From NCBI GenBank assembly GCA_030272585.1, contig BSYQ01000001.1, forward strand, positions 4,154,001 through 4,218,000: a DNA stretch of 64,000 nucleotides, read 5' to 3'. Within the stretch, counting starts at the first letter, position 1, and each line of letters starts with the position of its first letter. Below, in pieces: positions 12,204 through 27,361 of the stretch. The notes below the pieces were generated by a model. It had not been told where the DNA came from. It did no database searches and was given only the letters and a program-made list of their open reading frames with translations. Origin of the DNA: Bryopsis sp. KO-2023 (lineage: Eukaryota; Chlorophyta; Ulvophyceae; Bryopsidales; Bryopsidaceae). A program made the translations under genes and the position numbers.

Positions 12204-14125
12204 TTACGAGACGTTTCTGATACAGGGAAACCAATACAATCGGATTCCATCTGAAGCACCATCATCGATCATAGCAAACCCTTCGTTTAGAAGACCCTGA
12301 TGCAATCACACCACGAAAAACATTTACTTCAACAAAAAAAAGGAACATCGTCTCGAAAATTTCTCAAATCTTAGAAAATGGAAAGTAGCATCCCCTCAAA
12401 ACCCACAACCAAGAAAAAACCGGAATTCGATTTATCGAAGATGTGATGAGGAATGTTTGTTTTCACCCACCTGTAGACTCTCTTCAATTCTCGTGTCTAT
12501 CCAACCAGTGTGTTGCTTCAACCATGGGATGGACACATAGCCTCCGTCCTATATTTTCCAAAAACACCTCGTCTGTGCTGGTATCATCCCATTATTCTTT
12601 CCTGAGTTTTCACACCATCACCAAGAAAAAACAGGAAGCGTGACATTTATTGTGCTTTTTGGTAGAATTTGGGATCGCACCTCAGCCAATTCAAGGATTT
12701 TGTTCTTGTCAGTGTTGAGCTCTCCGGGCACTGATCGGACCAGCGTTCTATTTCCAACCGTGATCAAATTGAAACCTCCGCCCAACACCTTTTGCTTCTT
12801 TATGGAAGTCACGAGGTCATTCTGGCTGATCGGCTCTGCGGCGGATCCTCTCCGTTTCTGGACATACCTAAGACAATGCACAGGAATTGGCACAGATGCC
12901 GACTCAAGCAGCATATTTTCATATCCACTGGAAACATGCACTTGAAACACGATAATCCAAGAAAACGTCTTGATTTCTATTCTGATTGTCTGATCGATCA
13001 AACTTCAAATTATCATGTGAAAAAGAAAAGAAAAGAAGAAAAAAAAAGGGACAGTTAGCATGCATGAACCCAACGTTTTTTGAAGAGATAATTTCAAAGA
13101 AAAGATGAATGTAATTTAATTAATCTGGTTACTGTTGGAGAGTCTCGATATCCATGAGGCCTCCATTCACGGAACGTGTTGCCAAACAAGCTTCGATGAT
13201 TTGCACTTGCAGCTGGTAATAAAAATCTCCGAATCCAAGAAGATTTGCCCAGTAGCCCTGACAGCTTCAAAAACCCAATATCAGAAAACAAAACAAAACG
13301 AAACGTTTCCTTTCACATCAGTTACGGAATTCCCTGTTTCATTCAAAAAAATAAAGGAAAATAGAAAAGAAAACAAACACATATCGGAAGCATTTCCTCG
13401 ATGGAGGTCGCATTTCTACCAACTTCCCCCTTCCTCCTCCTCACCATCGAGAAATATCACACAGCACGAAAAATGAATAAGAATCAATCGATCAGATATT
13501 CACAACCCACAGCAAAAGGGAGCCGTCGATCCTACTGGGGCAGGCATTACAATCGAAACAGAAATCGAACAGAAACTGTGAAACTCCGACTGTTTCATAA
13601 TCTTTATCGATAGGGTTTTGTTTCACGATTTCTGAAAAGCGGGTGTTACTTTGTTGGATGCGAGGGGATCCACTCCAATATTGGCACACATGGTTTGGAA
13701 CTGTGCACGGAAAACGGGGTCCTTCCTGATATCGCTTTTGTGCTTCAGCGCGAATTCCTCCAGATTAGATTTGAAAACGTTCATTTGCTGCTTCATTTGC
13801 TCCCGACGAGACTCCTTGGTCTGATCCCCGAACGCCTGGAATTGCTCCTAAGAAAACAACCAAAAAAAACACCAGTCTTTGTGCAGCAAATCCGAGTGTT
13901 TTGAGCAATTGTTCCAAACAAAAATAGCCTCGTGCAGCACCTCTCCAGTTTTTCATTTGATTTTCTGTATCGAAATGATCTGATAATCTTGCACAATGTA
14001 TTTCAGATCGCTGTCTGCTGCACAGCATGGGTTTCAACTGTGGCACACAGTCTGCATGAGCAAATTTCACACACCTTGGCAGCTTGCCTCTTCTGAATCC
14101 CAGACACCCCTGGCCGCCTGCGCAT
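12204..14125 (-). CDS. VPS22: ESCRT-II subunit VPS22 (SNF8/EAP30)
   Basis: Six exons keep phase and give 243 aa: 14075-14125, 13650-13847, 13133-13257, 12681-12867, 12471-12548 and 12204-12296. Length and order match the family. It starts [17 protein letters not shown], followed by a basic helical region. Family landmarks are [40 protein letters not shown] and the closing LYWFPCI. VPS22 forms ESCRT-II with VPS25 and VPS36. The complex sorts ubiquitinated membrane proteins into multivesicular bodies, and the winged-helix repeats near the C-terminus hold the complex together. The start lies 209 bp from the divergent ALDH22A1 start, so the two may share a promoter. Confidence 0.95.
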
Positions 14126-14334
14126 CTTGAACCGATGATCTCTGCAACAATCCTGCGATGTCCCAGAAAACAACAGATCTCAAATTCACTCGACCCAAAT
14201 TCACGGCTGGTTTTAGCATCCCGTCTTGCCGTACACATGCTAGCACGCAGGGTATTGATTAGATTTGGGGGAGGAGTGAAACTCTGTTGTTCCGCAGCCC
14301 CTGTTTTTTCTCACGCGATTGATACGGAGCAAAG

Positions 14335-18517
<4,183 letters not shown>

Positions 18518-19226
18518 GTAAGCAATCCTTTTTCCCCCCCGGGTTAGGATCAGTGGTTTGCCTTGGAGTGATGTGGGGGATCTCTGTTGTGGGATCCTCA
18601 CGTCTGAAATCTGAAGGGTGCCTGAAAATACTGGACTGTGTGCTCCTTCCAAAGGTGGTTATTACAAATTTTTTATATTGTTTTACCCCCCCCCCCCCCC
18701 CTTCCAAATCGCCAACGATGTTTTGGGCCATGTAAGGTCCCATCCTAAGTTTGAGACCACATCCAGCAACACAATCCACGCTTCCACAAAACTCTCGATC
18801 CTCACTGCACTGTAAGGATCAGGGTAATACTGATTGTGCAGTGCAGATCATTGTAAATTGTCAGATGAAAATGATGGAGGTTGATTATTGGGGAGCTGAA
18901 TTCAACAGCTGCAAATAAAAGAGGAGACATTCGGCATAAATGATGGAGGGAAATACCTTTCTAACACTGCTTGTGAATTAGTTGTTTTTGAGACCTCGTG
19001 GCTGGAACGAGTCATTCTTGGGGTTGAGGACTACTGCTGCAACAATTCATCAACAATTCTCATTGTTCGTTTTTTCATTACATCTCAATGAATCAATCGC
19101 AAAAAAATGTAACCTGCAATCCCACCAAAAAAGGAAAAACACCAAAAAACTGCGAAACGCAAACAACATTCTTCCCAAAAAATCCCTGCTCGAACACAAA
19201 AAGAGCCTTTCAGCAACTTTCAGCCA
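18518..19226. other. Convergent intergenic region (ALDH22A1 / DUF1499)
   Basis: It should hold the final few ALDH22A1 codons, both 3' UTRs and a C18-type homopolymer near 18,690. No other gene is seen. Confidence 0.5.
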
Positions 19227-21026
19227 CTACAGCCCGTAGCTGACCCAGCCCTTCTTCTGAAGAGCCTCTCGGATGGCTTTGATTCTTTTCCTGTTCACAT
19301 TTCCATCGTTTTCTCCGATTCTTGAAGCGGTGCGGTACTCCAAAATTCCAGGCCTGTCGCTTGGAAACCACAGCTCCACATCATCGATGAACTGCGGACA
19401 TAAGTGAGGGCAATTAAGGACGATCCGTCATCTATTATTAGATGACAGGACATTGGAACTTAGTGAGGAGCGAAGCTGAGCAAAGTGATTTCCACTTTAT
19501 ACCGTGGGGTTATTTGGTGGTATGGTGATTAACAATGGATAAATAGCGCTCTCTCTCTCTCTCTCTCTCTGAAAATTTGATTCTGAAAAGAATTTACAGT
19601 AGGGACGAAAGACATCGTTTTGATGTGCATCTTCGTAGGGACGAACCAACTGCACAAAGAGGGGTGAAATAAAATGGAAAAAAAAAGCTTACCCCAAAAG
19701 TTGGACTCTCATACTCGACATAGAGGTAGTCCTTCTCTTGTTTAATGATCTTCGGTTCGAACTTGTCTGGTTTCAAACTTTTCACCTGGAACAGCCAACC
19801 CACCCAACTTTCAATGCTACTTTCTCCCAACAAACTCATTTGCAGGGGATTTGTTTTTTTTTACTTTTCCACAAACAGTCATATACTCCGCCAACAGATC
19901 ACAAACTGGACAACGAACTGTGTCGATAGAACAAAAGGCTGCCAGCCAAGGACAGGATGAACAAGAGGCAGGGATGGATGAAAACCAGGAAGAAAACCAG
20001 GGAGACATCAGTCATGTTCTTAGAAAGAAGAAGAAGAGGGGTGGTTCGGCAAAGGGAGATGGCAGCCATGACGATCCTCTTTGGGTAGGGTTTGTTGATG
20101 AACATTATATTTGTGTTTGTCCTACCACTGAAACGAGCTCCTCCATGGCTTGTTCCTGGGTGACTGGGTTTTTCCTTCCTCTGCCATCCTCAGGGTTGTA
20201 CACACTGTGGAAAATAAAAATCGATAAATACCCCCATGACTGAAATATGTTGTTCCACACATCGATAAAGGCAAATTATCTCCAGACCACAATCCACACG
20301 GGGAGCAAAAAAAAAGCTGAACTGACGAGTCAACTGAAGGGAAAATGTTAACCAACGGCATGCAACCGATGTCCAATCCCGCTATAGATGGAGGGAGATC
20401 CAATTACAAACCAGAAAACGAAAAAGAAATCGAAAAATGTGGAGAGATAATATTCTCCTAATTCCTGAGCTCTGCATGGTCCAATATCTTACAGTGGTGG
20501 GGCATAGTGGTAAGGATCGTTGGCCACCTCGGATGTGGCCAGGCAATTGGGAGTTGGAGGGCACAGCCCCAAGGATTTCACTCCACCACCATAGTCTCTA
20601 ACACCCAACTTTTCGGTGGGGCGAGGAGCAGCTCCAAAAGTGAAAATTGCTGCCAGAGCTACACTGTTGAGAGTGAACTCCCTGCAAAGATAAGAAAAAC
20701 ATGGCACTTAGAATCCTTCAAGAAAAATAACATAAATAAATAGAAACAGTAGAAGTCTGGGAGTGCGTTGGATTCTGGGTGAGTGGTGAAACAAGGCGAC
20801 GTGCAGTGTCCAGATTGGAGTACAACACAGGAATGGAGCGAGGTTCGATTATTTATTAATTTATTATCTTTTTCGACGGGTGGGAAAGAAGACACTACCT
20901 CCTGGATGGAGTGCTGTTGTCCCTGTCGGCGTCGCAACAAACTCGCACTTGTCGGCGAGAGGTCCGTTGCGTTCCGTTCACGGAAGCGCAGTGCGATCTG
21001 ACGACGTTTCCACCAAGAGCCAACAT
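19227..21026 (-). CDS. Plastid-targeted DUF1499 family protein
   Basis: Five exons keep phase and give 217 aa: 20899-21026, 20493-20681, 20126-20204, 19693-19785 and 19227-19391. The first 43 residues are Ser/Arg-rich with few acids, starting MLALGGNVVRSHCASVNGTQ, a typical transit peptide. A hydrophobic stretch follows (VALAAIFTFGAAP), which may be a thylakoid-transfer signal. DUF1499 landmarks are CPPTPNCLATSE, DYLYVEYESPTFGFIDDVE and YRTASRIGENDGNVNRKRI. Biochemical function is not known; the plant homologues are plastid proteins. The gene is convergent with ALDH22A1. Confidence 0.87.
19549..19571 (+). repeat. (CT)n dinucleotide repeat
   Basis: About eleven CT units lie in the last intron of the DUF1499 gene, antisense to it. 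Confidence 0.9.
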
Positions 21027-21199
21027 GGTTTCAAAACGGAGAGCACAGGGGGGGGATTGCTTGCTTACTGGTTGGCTGTCGATGCCAAAGTACCATTCGA
21101 GGATCGTTTCATTTGGAAAGATGGTCATTTTTCGTCGTACCCCCCTGATTCTGGCTCGTCCTTGGAGTTCTCCTCTCCATCAAATCCTCTGGTTTGCAC

Positions 21200-21654
21200 C
21201 CACAAAACAAAAACAAAAACCTGGTGGCGTTGCTCTGACCCCTCAATTTTTCACTCGAACACGGTTACCAAACAAAATAACACGGGCAAGCACTCAAGTG
21301 GCCAATTCCTAGTTATCGTCCTCGTGAACGGGTTGCTGATGCCCTCGAGTTCATACTGCGTGCATTAGGATTGGTACAGGTGACACTAATGATGCAACAA
21401 TTCACATGGAACTGTGGGCTGATTTCCCCTCCGCCCCCCCCCTCCGCAACCAGGCCTCGGAAACTTTCGCCCAAAATATGGCTTCGAACGCCAAAGATGA
21501 TTCGCTTGTTTTCGACCTCGTTGCGATCAAATCTTTCACACATTTCGTGCCAGAGTGCCTTCATTTTTGTTTGTTCTGGAGGACCCGCTGGGTACAGGCT
21601 AGAGTAAAAATCTTGGTTTTTCGAGTCTTGGGCCAGAATTCGATAGACGTCCAT
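21200..21654 (-). CDS. Possible small gene, unknown product
   Basis: An ATG at 21654 opens an exon of roughly 68 codons starting MDVYRILAQDSKNQDFYSSL. It continues with charged sequence (KMKALWHEMCERFDRNEVEN) until a donor-like GTTGCG near 21,450. A second exon beginning TATGAACTCGAGG at about 21,360, encoding YELEGISNPFTRTITRNW, would join in phase. The 3' end was not found and must lie before the DUF1499 start at 21026. The composition looks coding, but I recognise no family. It could be part of a longer gene or chance. Confidence 0.33.
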
Positions 21655-22538
21655 TGTGCGTCTTGAAGAATTTCTGGGTGCGTACTTGGCGGTTTTTTAT
21701 TTCCTCTCTCGGCTGGCCTGCAATAACGAAGCGACGCGCGGACGAGAAGGCGGTCCCGACGCGCGTGAGTAAAAACTCCCTAACCCCCCCCCCCCCCCTC
21801 CTTTCCTTTTCTTCACGCCCACAGGGCTGTGTATCGCGTTGTCTTTGGCCCTCGACGAAACGGACCCCACGATAAAAACAGAGTGTGACGAAAACCCAAA
21901 GGAAAAAAAAAAAGAGGAGAAAAAAAAAAACAGAGCCAGACAGATAATCACTTGGACGTCTCGAAACAATAGCAGAAAAAGAGAAAGACGGTGGAAAAAA
22001 AAAACATGCGCTCGAAAACGTCTCTCGAGAAAAGTTGAAATTCGGTGCTCGGGTCGAACTTCTCATAGGACGCGTCGCGTAAATAGTGTCGTGCTCCGAT
22101 ACCATTGCGCGGTTGTTTTCCGAGGCCACTGAAGCAGAGCCAGTTTTTCGCTCTGACCTGACTCCTCCTCACCAACCTGTCGTCGGTTTGCAGGCCGGAC
22201 GTCACTTCGAAGCGTGGCCCAACACTGTACGAGAAGAGGGTTCTGTCGCAACTGGAGTTATATAGGTAAGGTTTCCCACCGACTCGACCCCTTCGACGGA
22301 ACTGCCGTCTGTCCAGTCTGGATTTTTCATTTTTTGTTTTTAGCAACGTCGACGCCCCTACCTTGTTCTTGTACGTCGGACGCACGCTCTGCAGCGTGTG
22401 CGTTCGATACCAACGCGATTGAAACGCAAGTGATTTTTTTTTCTTCCGTCGGGACGTTTTTTTTTGTGTTTTCAGATCAAAAGGAGGTGTTTTCAAGAGG
22501 GATCTTCGGGGGGGAAAATCTGTTTTGCAAAAGCCCTT
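21655..22538. other. Divergent intergenic region upstream of the LRR gene
   Basis: It is G/C-run and A-run rich and contains CG-rich segments (21,720-22,260) that look like promoter/5' UTR sequence for the two flanking genes. No convincing exon is seen. Confidence 0.4.
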
Positions 22539-24509
22539 ATGGGCAACAATGTATCAAACTTAAACGCTGCTGCGATCAGCCCGGTGGTGGCGGTCGACGT
22601 GGGAACTCTCAACAAGAGCCTTCTCACTGAGGAGGTGCGTGTGGTTTTCGTCCGTGTGTGTTGGAAAACGCTTCTAAAAAACCTCGCGTAGTATGAGGCC
22701 TCAATCGAACTTATCATGATCTTCTGCAGCAGAAAAGGAACCCCCCCTGCTTGATTTGTGTAAGGATCAGGAAATTCACCCCCTTACCCTATTGGATCTT
22801 CGATATTTCAAGTTATTTCAATACATACATTACCATTGGGAAGATACATATATCTGCATATATATATTACATATTTTTGGGTGCATGGTTGTCCATGTGC
22901 TGTTTCCAGCAAGAGAAGACAGTCCATTATTTTGCTGAAAGGGTTTTTTGCTTGCTGCGGTCAGGTGACCGATGACCTCCCGAAAAGCTTCGTGGGGGAG
23001 GATGACGAGGCCGGCTGGCATGATCTCCATATGGACATCATCATGCGGATCACTCAAGCAGGGGATTCGCATCAAAGCGTCGGTGTGCTGCGATTGCTCA
23101 ATCGACACTGGTGCCACAGCGTCAATCAAGACATCACAAGCCTCAGAATTTGCAGCCGGAAAGCTCACGAGGCGAAAGTCCGGGTTCGGGATGCGATCAA
23201 AATCGTGGAGGAGAAGTTCAGAGCCATCCAGCACCTCAAATTTTCCAACGTCAGCAGCAAGTTTTGGCCGGACGTGTTGGTCGAAGCAAGCCTGTCGCAG
23301 TTGATGTCGCTGGATCTGTCCAGAACCAAGATCAAGGATGTTTCGCTCATCGGTTTTTCGCAACTGACCAAACTGAAGTGCCTGAATTTGGGGAGGACCA
23401 CCATCGGTGATGCTGGAATGAAGCATCTCTCGACTTTGACCGATCTGGAGGCCTTGGAGCTTCGTCGAACCAATGTGGGGGATGCCGGACTTTCGCATTT
23501 GAAGGGCCTGCCCAACCTTCAAACATTGGGGTTGTACAAGACAAAGGTCACCAATGCTGGTATTCCTCATCTGCTCCCCCATGTCAAGCTCCAGTGCTTG
23601 AACCTGGGGGTAACATTGATCGACGATTCTGGAGCTGTGCATCTGTCCAGTCTGGTGAACCTTGCCACGCTTGATCTCCAAAAGGTTCGGGTGGGGGACT
23701 CCTGTCTGGGGTGGGTCTGGCTGGTGAACCTCAAAAATCTGACATCTTTGAACGTGAGCGGCACCAAACTTCGAGATTTCGGGATGCCCCATCTGGAAGA
23801 GCTGACCGACCTTTCGACTTTGATGCTGAGAAACACCAAAGTGGGCAATGCTGGGCTTCGATCAATCGGGCACCTGACTCGCCTCACGCACCTGGACCTG
23901 AGCAGAACTGCCGTGACGGCTGGATTTGGGCAGGCCCTGTCGTTTCTGACCGCTCTCACAGCTTTGCACATATCGAGGACCCCTGCCGAAGACCAGGATT
24001 TCCAGGTCATTGCCCAATTCCATAATTTGACATGCCTGGCGGCCGGTAGGACCAAGATGAAGAACTCGAGCACGGCCCATCTGCAAGGTCTGACCAGGTT
24101 GACTCATTTGGACTTGTCACGGTCCTGCATCGATAACGATGGAATTGCGATGCTGTCGACTTTAACCAATTTGCAGGAGTTGAACCTCAGTCACACCCAC
24201 ATGAAGAACGCGGGGTTGAACGCTCTGTCGGTTCTTACCAACATGGACTGTTTGGCGCTGAGCGGGCTGCACATTACCGATCATGGGTTGGAGGCTCTTC
24301 GGAAAATGGTGAAAATCGAGACGTTGATTTTGGAATCGACCTATGTGACGGACTTGGCCGTCATGGAATTGTTGACCTTGACCAGGCTGTCCCGATTAGA
24401 CGTTCGCCACACCAAAATTACGGAGAGCGGCCTCCAACGATTGTCAAAAATGATGGACATCGAGGAGGTCAAGCACAGTCTCGAAAAGGCTGGAGAGCCT
24501 CAAAACTGA
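22539..24509 (+). CDS. F-box-like leucine-rich-repeat protein with myristoylation signal
   Basis: Two exons, 22539-22634 and 22965-24509, give 546 aa in phase. The start MGNNVSNLN fits the N-myristoylation pattern (Gly2, Ser6), which also argues for this ATG. Residues about 48-95 (WHDLHMDIIMRI through RHWCHSV) look like an F-box-type helical segment. From about residue 130 to the end there are some 16 leucine-rich repeats of 24 residues, with the pattern LxxLxLxxTxIxDxGLxHL. Such proteins usually recruit substrates to SCF ubiquitin ligases. A plasma-membrane-tethered version is an inference. The second exon is unusually long for this window. Reading the intron from 22836 also stays open, so an alternative N-terminus is possible. 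Confidence 0.85.
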
Positions 24510-25410
24510 GGTTTTTGCAAGAAAGAAAAAAAAAGAAAAAAAGAAAAACAAAGACAAAAAAAAAAGAAAACAGTGTACATTTGTATTCAGGGGTGCTTCG
24601 GGTGCATCGGTCATTCTTTAATGAAAAAAAAAAGGCAATTTGGAAAAACCGATTTTGTTTTTGTTTTTTCTTTTTTTTTCTTCTTTTTTTTGGTTTTTGT
24701 GTGTGTGTGTGCGTTGTGTGTGTGTGTGTGTCTGCTGCGACTCTTCTGCGTTTTCCGAGGTGAAGAAATGGGGAAAAAAAGGAAAAAAAAAAGAAACGAA
24801 AAAGAAAATCTGGTTCTGGATTGTTGGCTGTGGTACGTCGATTCTTTTCAAAAACAAATTGTTTGATTTTGTCAGAGATGGCTGTGGGCTGGCGGCCTGG
24901 CGGTAATCGTGTAATAATGATTGTGCCGCTGTTCTGTGGCTTTTGAGGGGGATGGAAGCCCAGTCTTTGGTTGGCTTGTTGATTTTTCTGGTCGTACGGT
25001 TTTTGGGAGCATGTAATATATATATGAGAGTGACCAGTGCTGACTTGAAGGTTTAACACGATATGTCTGCTGGGCATGCATTTGCTTCTCATCCATGTTT
25101 GGTCGAATTTGCTGGTGAAATGGAAATTTTCAAGAAGCTTGAAGATTGACCCTTTCTTCCACTCAATAATGACAGCTGAGCAAAAGGGAAAAATTGACAA
25201 AAATTGGTATTGTTTCCAATTACTAAAAAAAAATACTGAAAAAACCTTATCGAATGGTTTTTTCAGTGCTGATTTTAAAACCACATCCGTTCTTGAGAGT
25301 GCCTGACTCCCAACTTCGTTTTTTTCTCAACCATACACAAATGCCCCCTCCCCCACCCTCGGGACAAAAAAAAAGAAAAAAAAAATTATGACGGGAACAT
25401 TCCATTGGGC
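24510..25410. other. Convergent intergenic region with low-complexity tracts
   Basis: It holds the 3' ends of the LRR and PsbP genes. A-rich tract at 24,510-24,570, (GT)n at about 24,700-24,732 and further A-runs at 24,775-24,800. Frames here are made of these tracts and are not genes. Confidence 0.6.
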
Positions 25411-26697
25411 CTACACGAAAACGTCAAAAGAATCCACGCAACCCTCGAGCAAATTCACAATATTTGTGATTTCAGCCGTGTCGCACCCATCCTTCGGGCA
25501 TTTGCACATGGCATTCACAATGAACAGACTGGACTTCTGGATCGCCACGGCCGTAATGATTTCCTTTCGTCCTCTTGTGGTGTTGATTTCGTAACTGTAC
25601 ACGTACAGAAGGGCACCTTCCCCACCCACCTTGCTTCTCTCTTCTCGCAAATTCAAATCGATAAATCCATCCTACTCACAGACACACACACACCATCGAT
25701 GATTTGATGAGTTAATCGGCGGGATGTATCTGTCAATGGCAAAACATGCCTTTCCAATTTTATAGCAGAAACGCATGCACACACACACACACAATTCATT
25801 GTCCCATACTAGCGGAATCTAGCCAGCAACAGATAACTGAACAGTTCCTCTTGCGTTTGGAAAACAACAAAGTTCAGAATTTTTTTTATTGCATGCCAGA
25901 TTCTACTTCTTCTTTCGTCTGCTTGGATGTGAAGAAACAAATAACTGAAAAAAATTGTTCATGCCACCAATTCTGGGATGGAGGACAAAATGGAAACTCT
26001 GGGGGAGAAAATTGAAATTTGTCATGCACCTCCGTCAATTTGTTGTGAAATCACTGCTCATTTTTTTTTGTGGCATTCACCTTTCCTCTCTCAGCTGCAA
26101 GCAGCTTGTCCCTCACATTTCCCAACGTCCCGAACTCTTCCAAGGACTTCACAGTCACGGGGTACACCGTCACCCCAACATTCGTGGATTTCCTTTCGGG
26201 ATCTCGGAACAAGGCATCAGCCCCCGCCTTGTCGACCTTTTCCCACGACGAAGGCACCGACAATCTGTACCCCCGCTGCTCATTCACAAATTCTCCTTGC
26301 ACCCCTTCTGATCCACATCCTATCGATAGGTACACAGCATGTTGAAATTTGTGGTTCCATGAACAGAAATCCCTTGATTAACCAAGAAAAGAGAGGCTCC
26401 ATCTCCACATGAAATCGGGGCAAGCAAAAACTGGCACCCACCTTTGGGAGGACACAATGCATTCACCCCAATGACTCCAGTTGTGATCAGCAGACACCGC
26501 CTGGAAGGGTCCCACTCATTCGCCCAGGCCCCTCCCTCCGGCTGCAAATCGTGAACGACAGGCTGCCTTAAAACATGGCATGTAGTGGGAGAGGACAAGC
26601 GCAGCACTATGTCCCTTCGAGACGATTTGTGTTGGTTTTCGGTGCAACACCCTCGCACAACTGGACGCAATGGGAAACGAGAATTGAGGATTCGCAT
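25411..26697 (-). CDS. PsbP-domain protein, plastid lumen type
   Basis: Three exons keep phase and give 251 aa: 26442-26697, 26081-26319 and 25411-25671. The first 85 residues are Arg/Ser/Pro-rich (MRILNSRFPLRPVVRG), with a twin-Arg before a hydrophobic run (SRRCLLITTGVIGVNAL). That is a bipartite transit peptide for Tat import into the thylakoid lumen. The PsbP fold follows, with GYRLSVPSSWEKVDKAGADA, LFRDPERKSTNVGVTVYPV, GFIDLNL, YSYEI and the final DSFDVF. PsbP relatives serve photosystem assembly or repair or stabilise the oxygen-evolving complex. Cys-rich insertion near the end (CKCPKDGC) is unusual. It is probably a PPL/PPD-type member, not canonical PsbP. Confidence 0.88.
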
Positions 26698-27361
26698 GGG
26701 GTAGGTGGGCGTTCGGCGTCGGAAATCCGATGTTTCAACAAACGCAGCCAAGCACTCGTACGGCACAGCCTGTCTGTCGGAGCCCTGGCGATCCATTTCG
26801 ACCAAGGCAAATGGGAAGTCATAGCCTGACTACACAACAATAAAAATGCGTTTAGTCTATGTTGGGAAGTGCTGGAAAGGTTTCACGCCCGTGGAAGAGT
26901 CTCCCTCAGGTACGCCCCGAACACCAAAACGATAGGCACCCTCTTAACCTCGCACGTTTCCGCCCTCTGACGGCGCAGGGCTGGCCGACGAGCTCTGATG
27001 AGATCTCACGATACGCCAATCAGTTTCGAAGTGCCGCGAACGGCCTGGATCTTACTCATAACTTTCGACTCCACTCGAAACTTGTCCCTCCTTCCCCGTT
27101 CCTCTCCCCCCTTGCCCCTGAACTGAACTGAGCAACAGGCTGATAACTGAAACCACCTGGCGCTGGGGGAAGCACTGGTTCCAGCTGTGGTTTTTCTTCG
27201 CTGGGACGGTAGAGGTGTCATTTGTGTGAATGGGAAATAGTGGGTGTCGAGTACATGAGGGTGTAACGCCGAATTCTCTCAAGGGACTTGAATTGCATGA
27301 AACCCCATGAACCCGTATCCTTGCGCGCAGGTCCGTGCACGCTGGCCAGTGCTGTGAAACG
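26698..27361. other. Divergent promoter region (PsbP-domain / Pro-rich gene)
   Basis: The two starts are 664 bp apart. No exon could be supported. A pyrimidine-rich segment lies at 27,085-27,120. Confidence 0.4.

Noticed and set aside
24469-25284. 271-codon minus-strand frame
   Set aside because: It is built from A/T and GT tracts 3' of the LRR gene.
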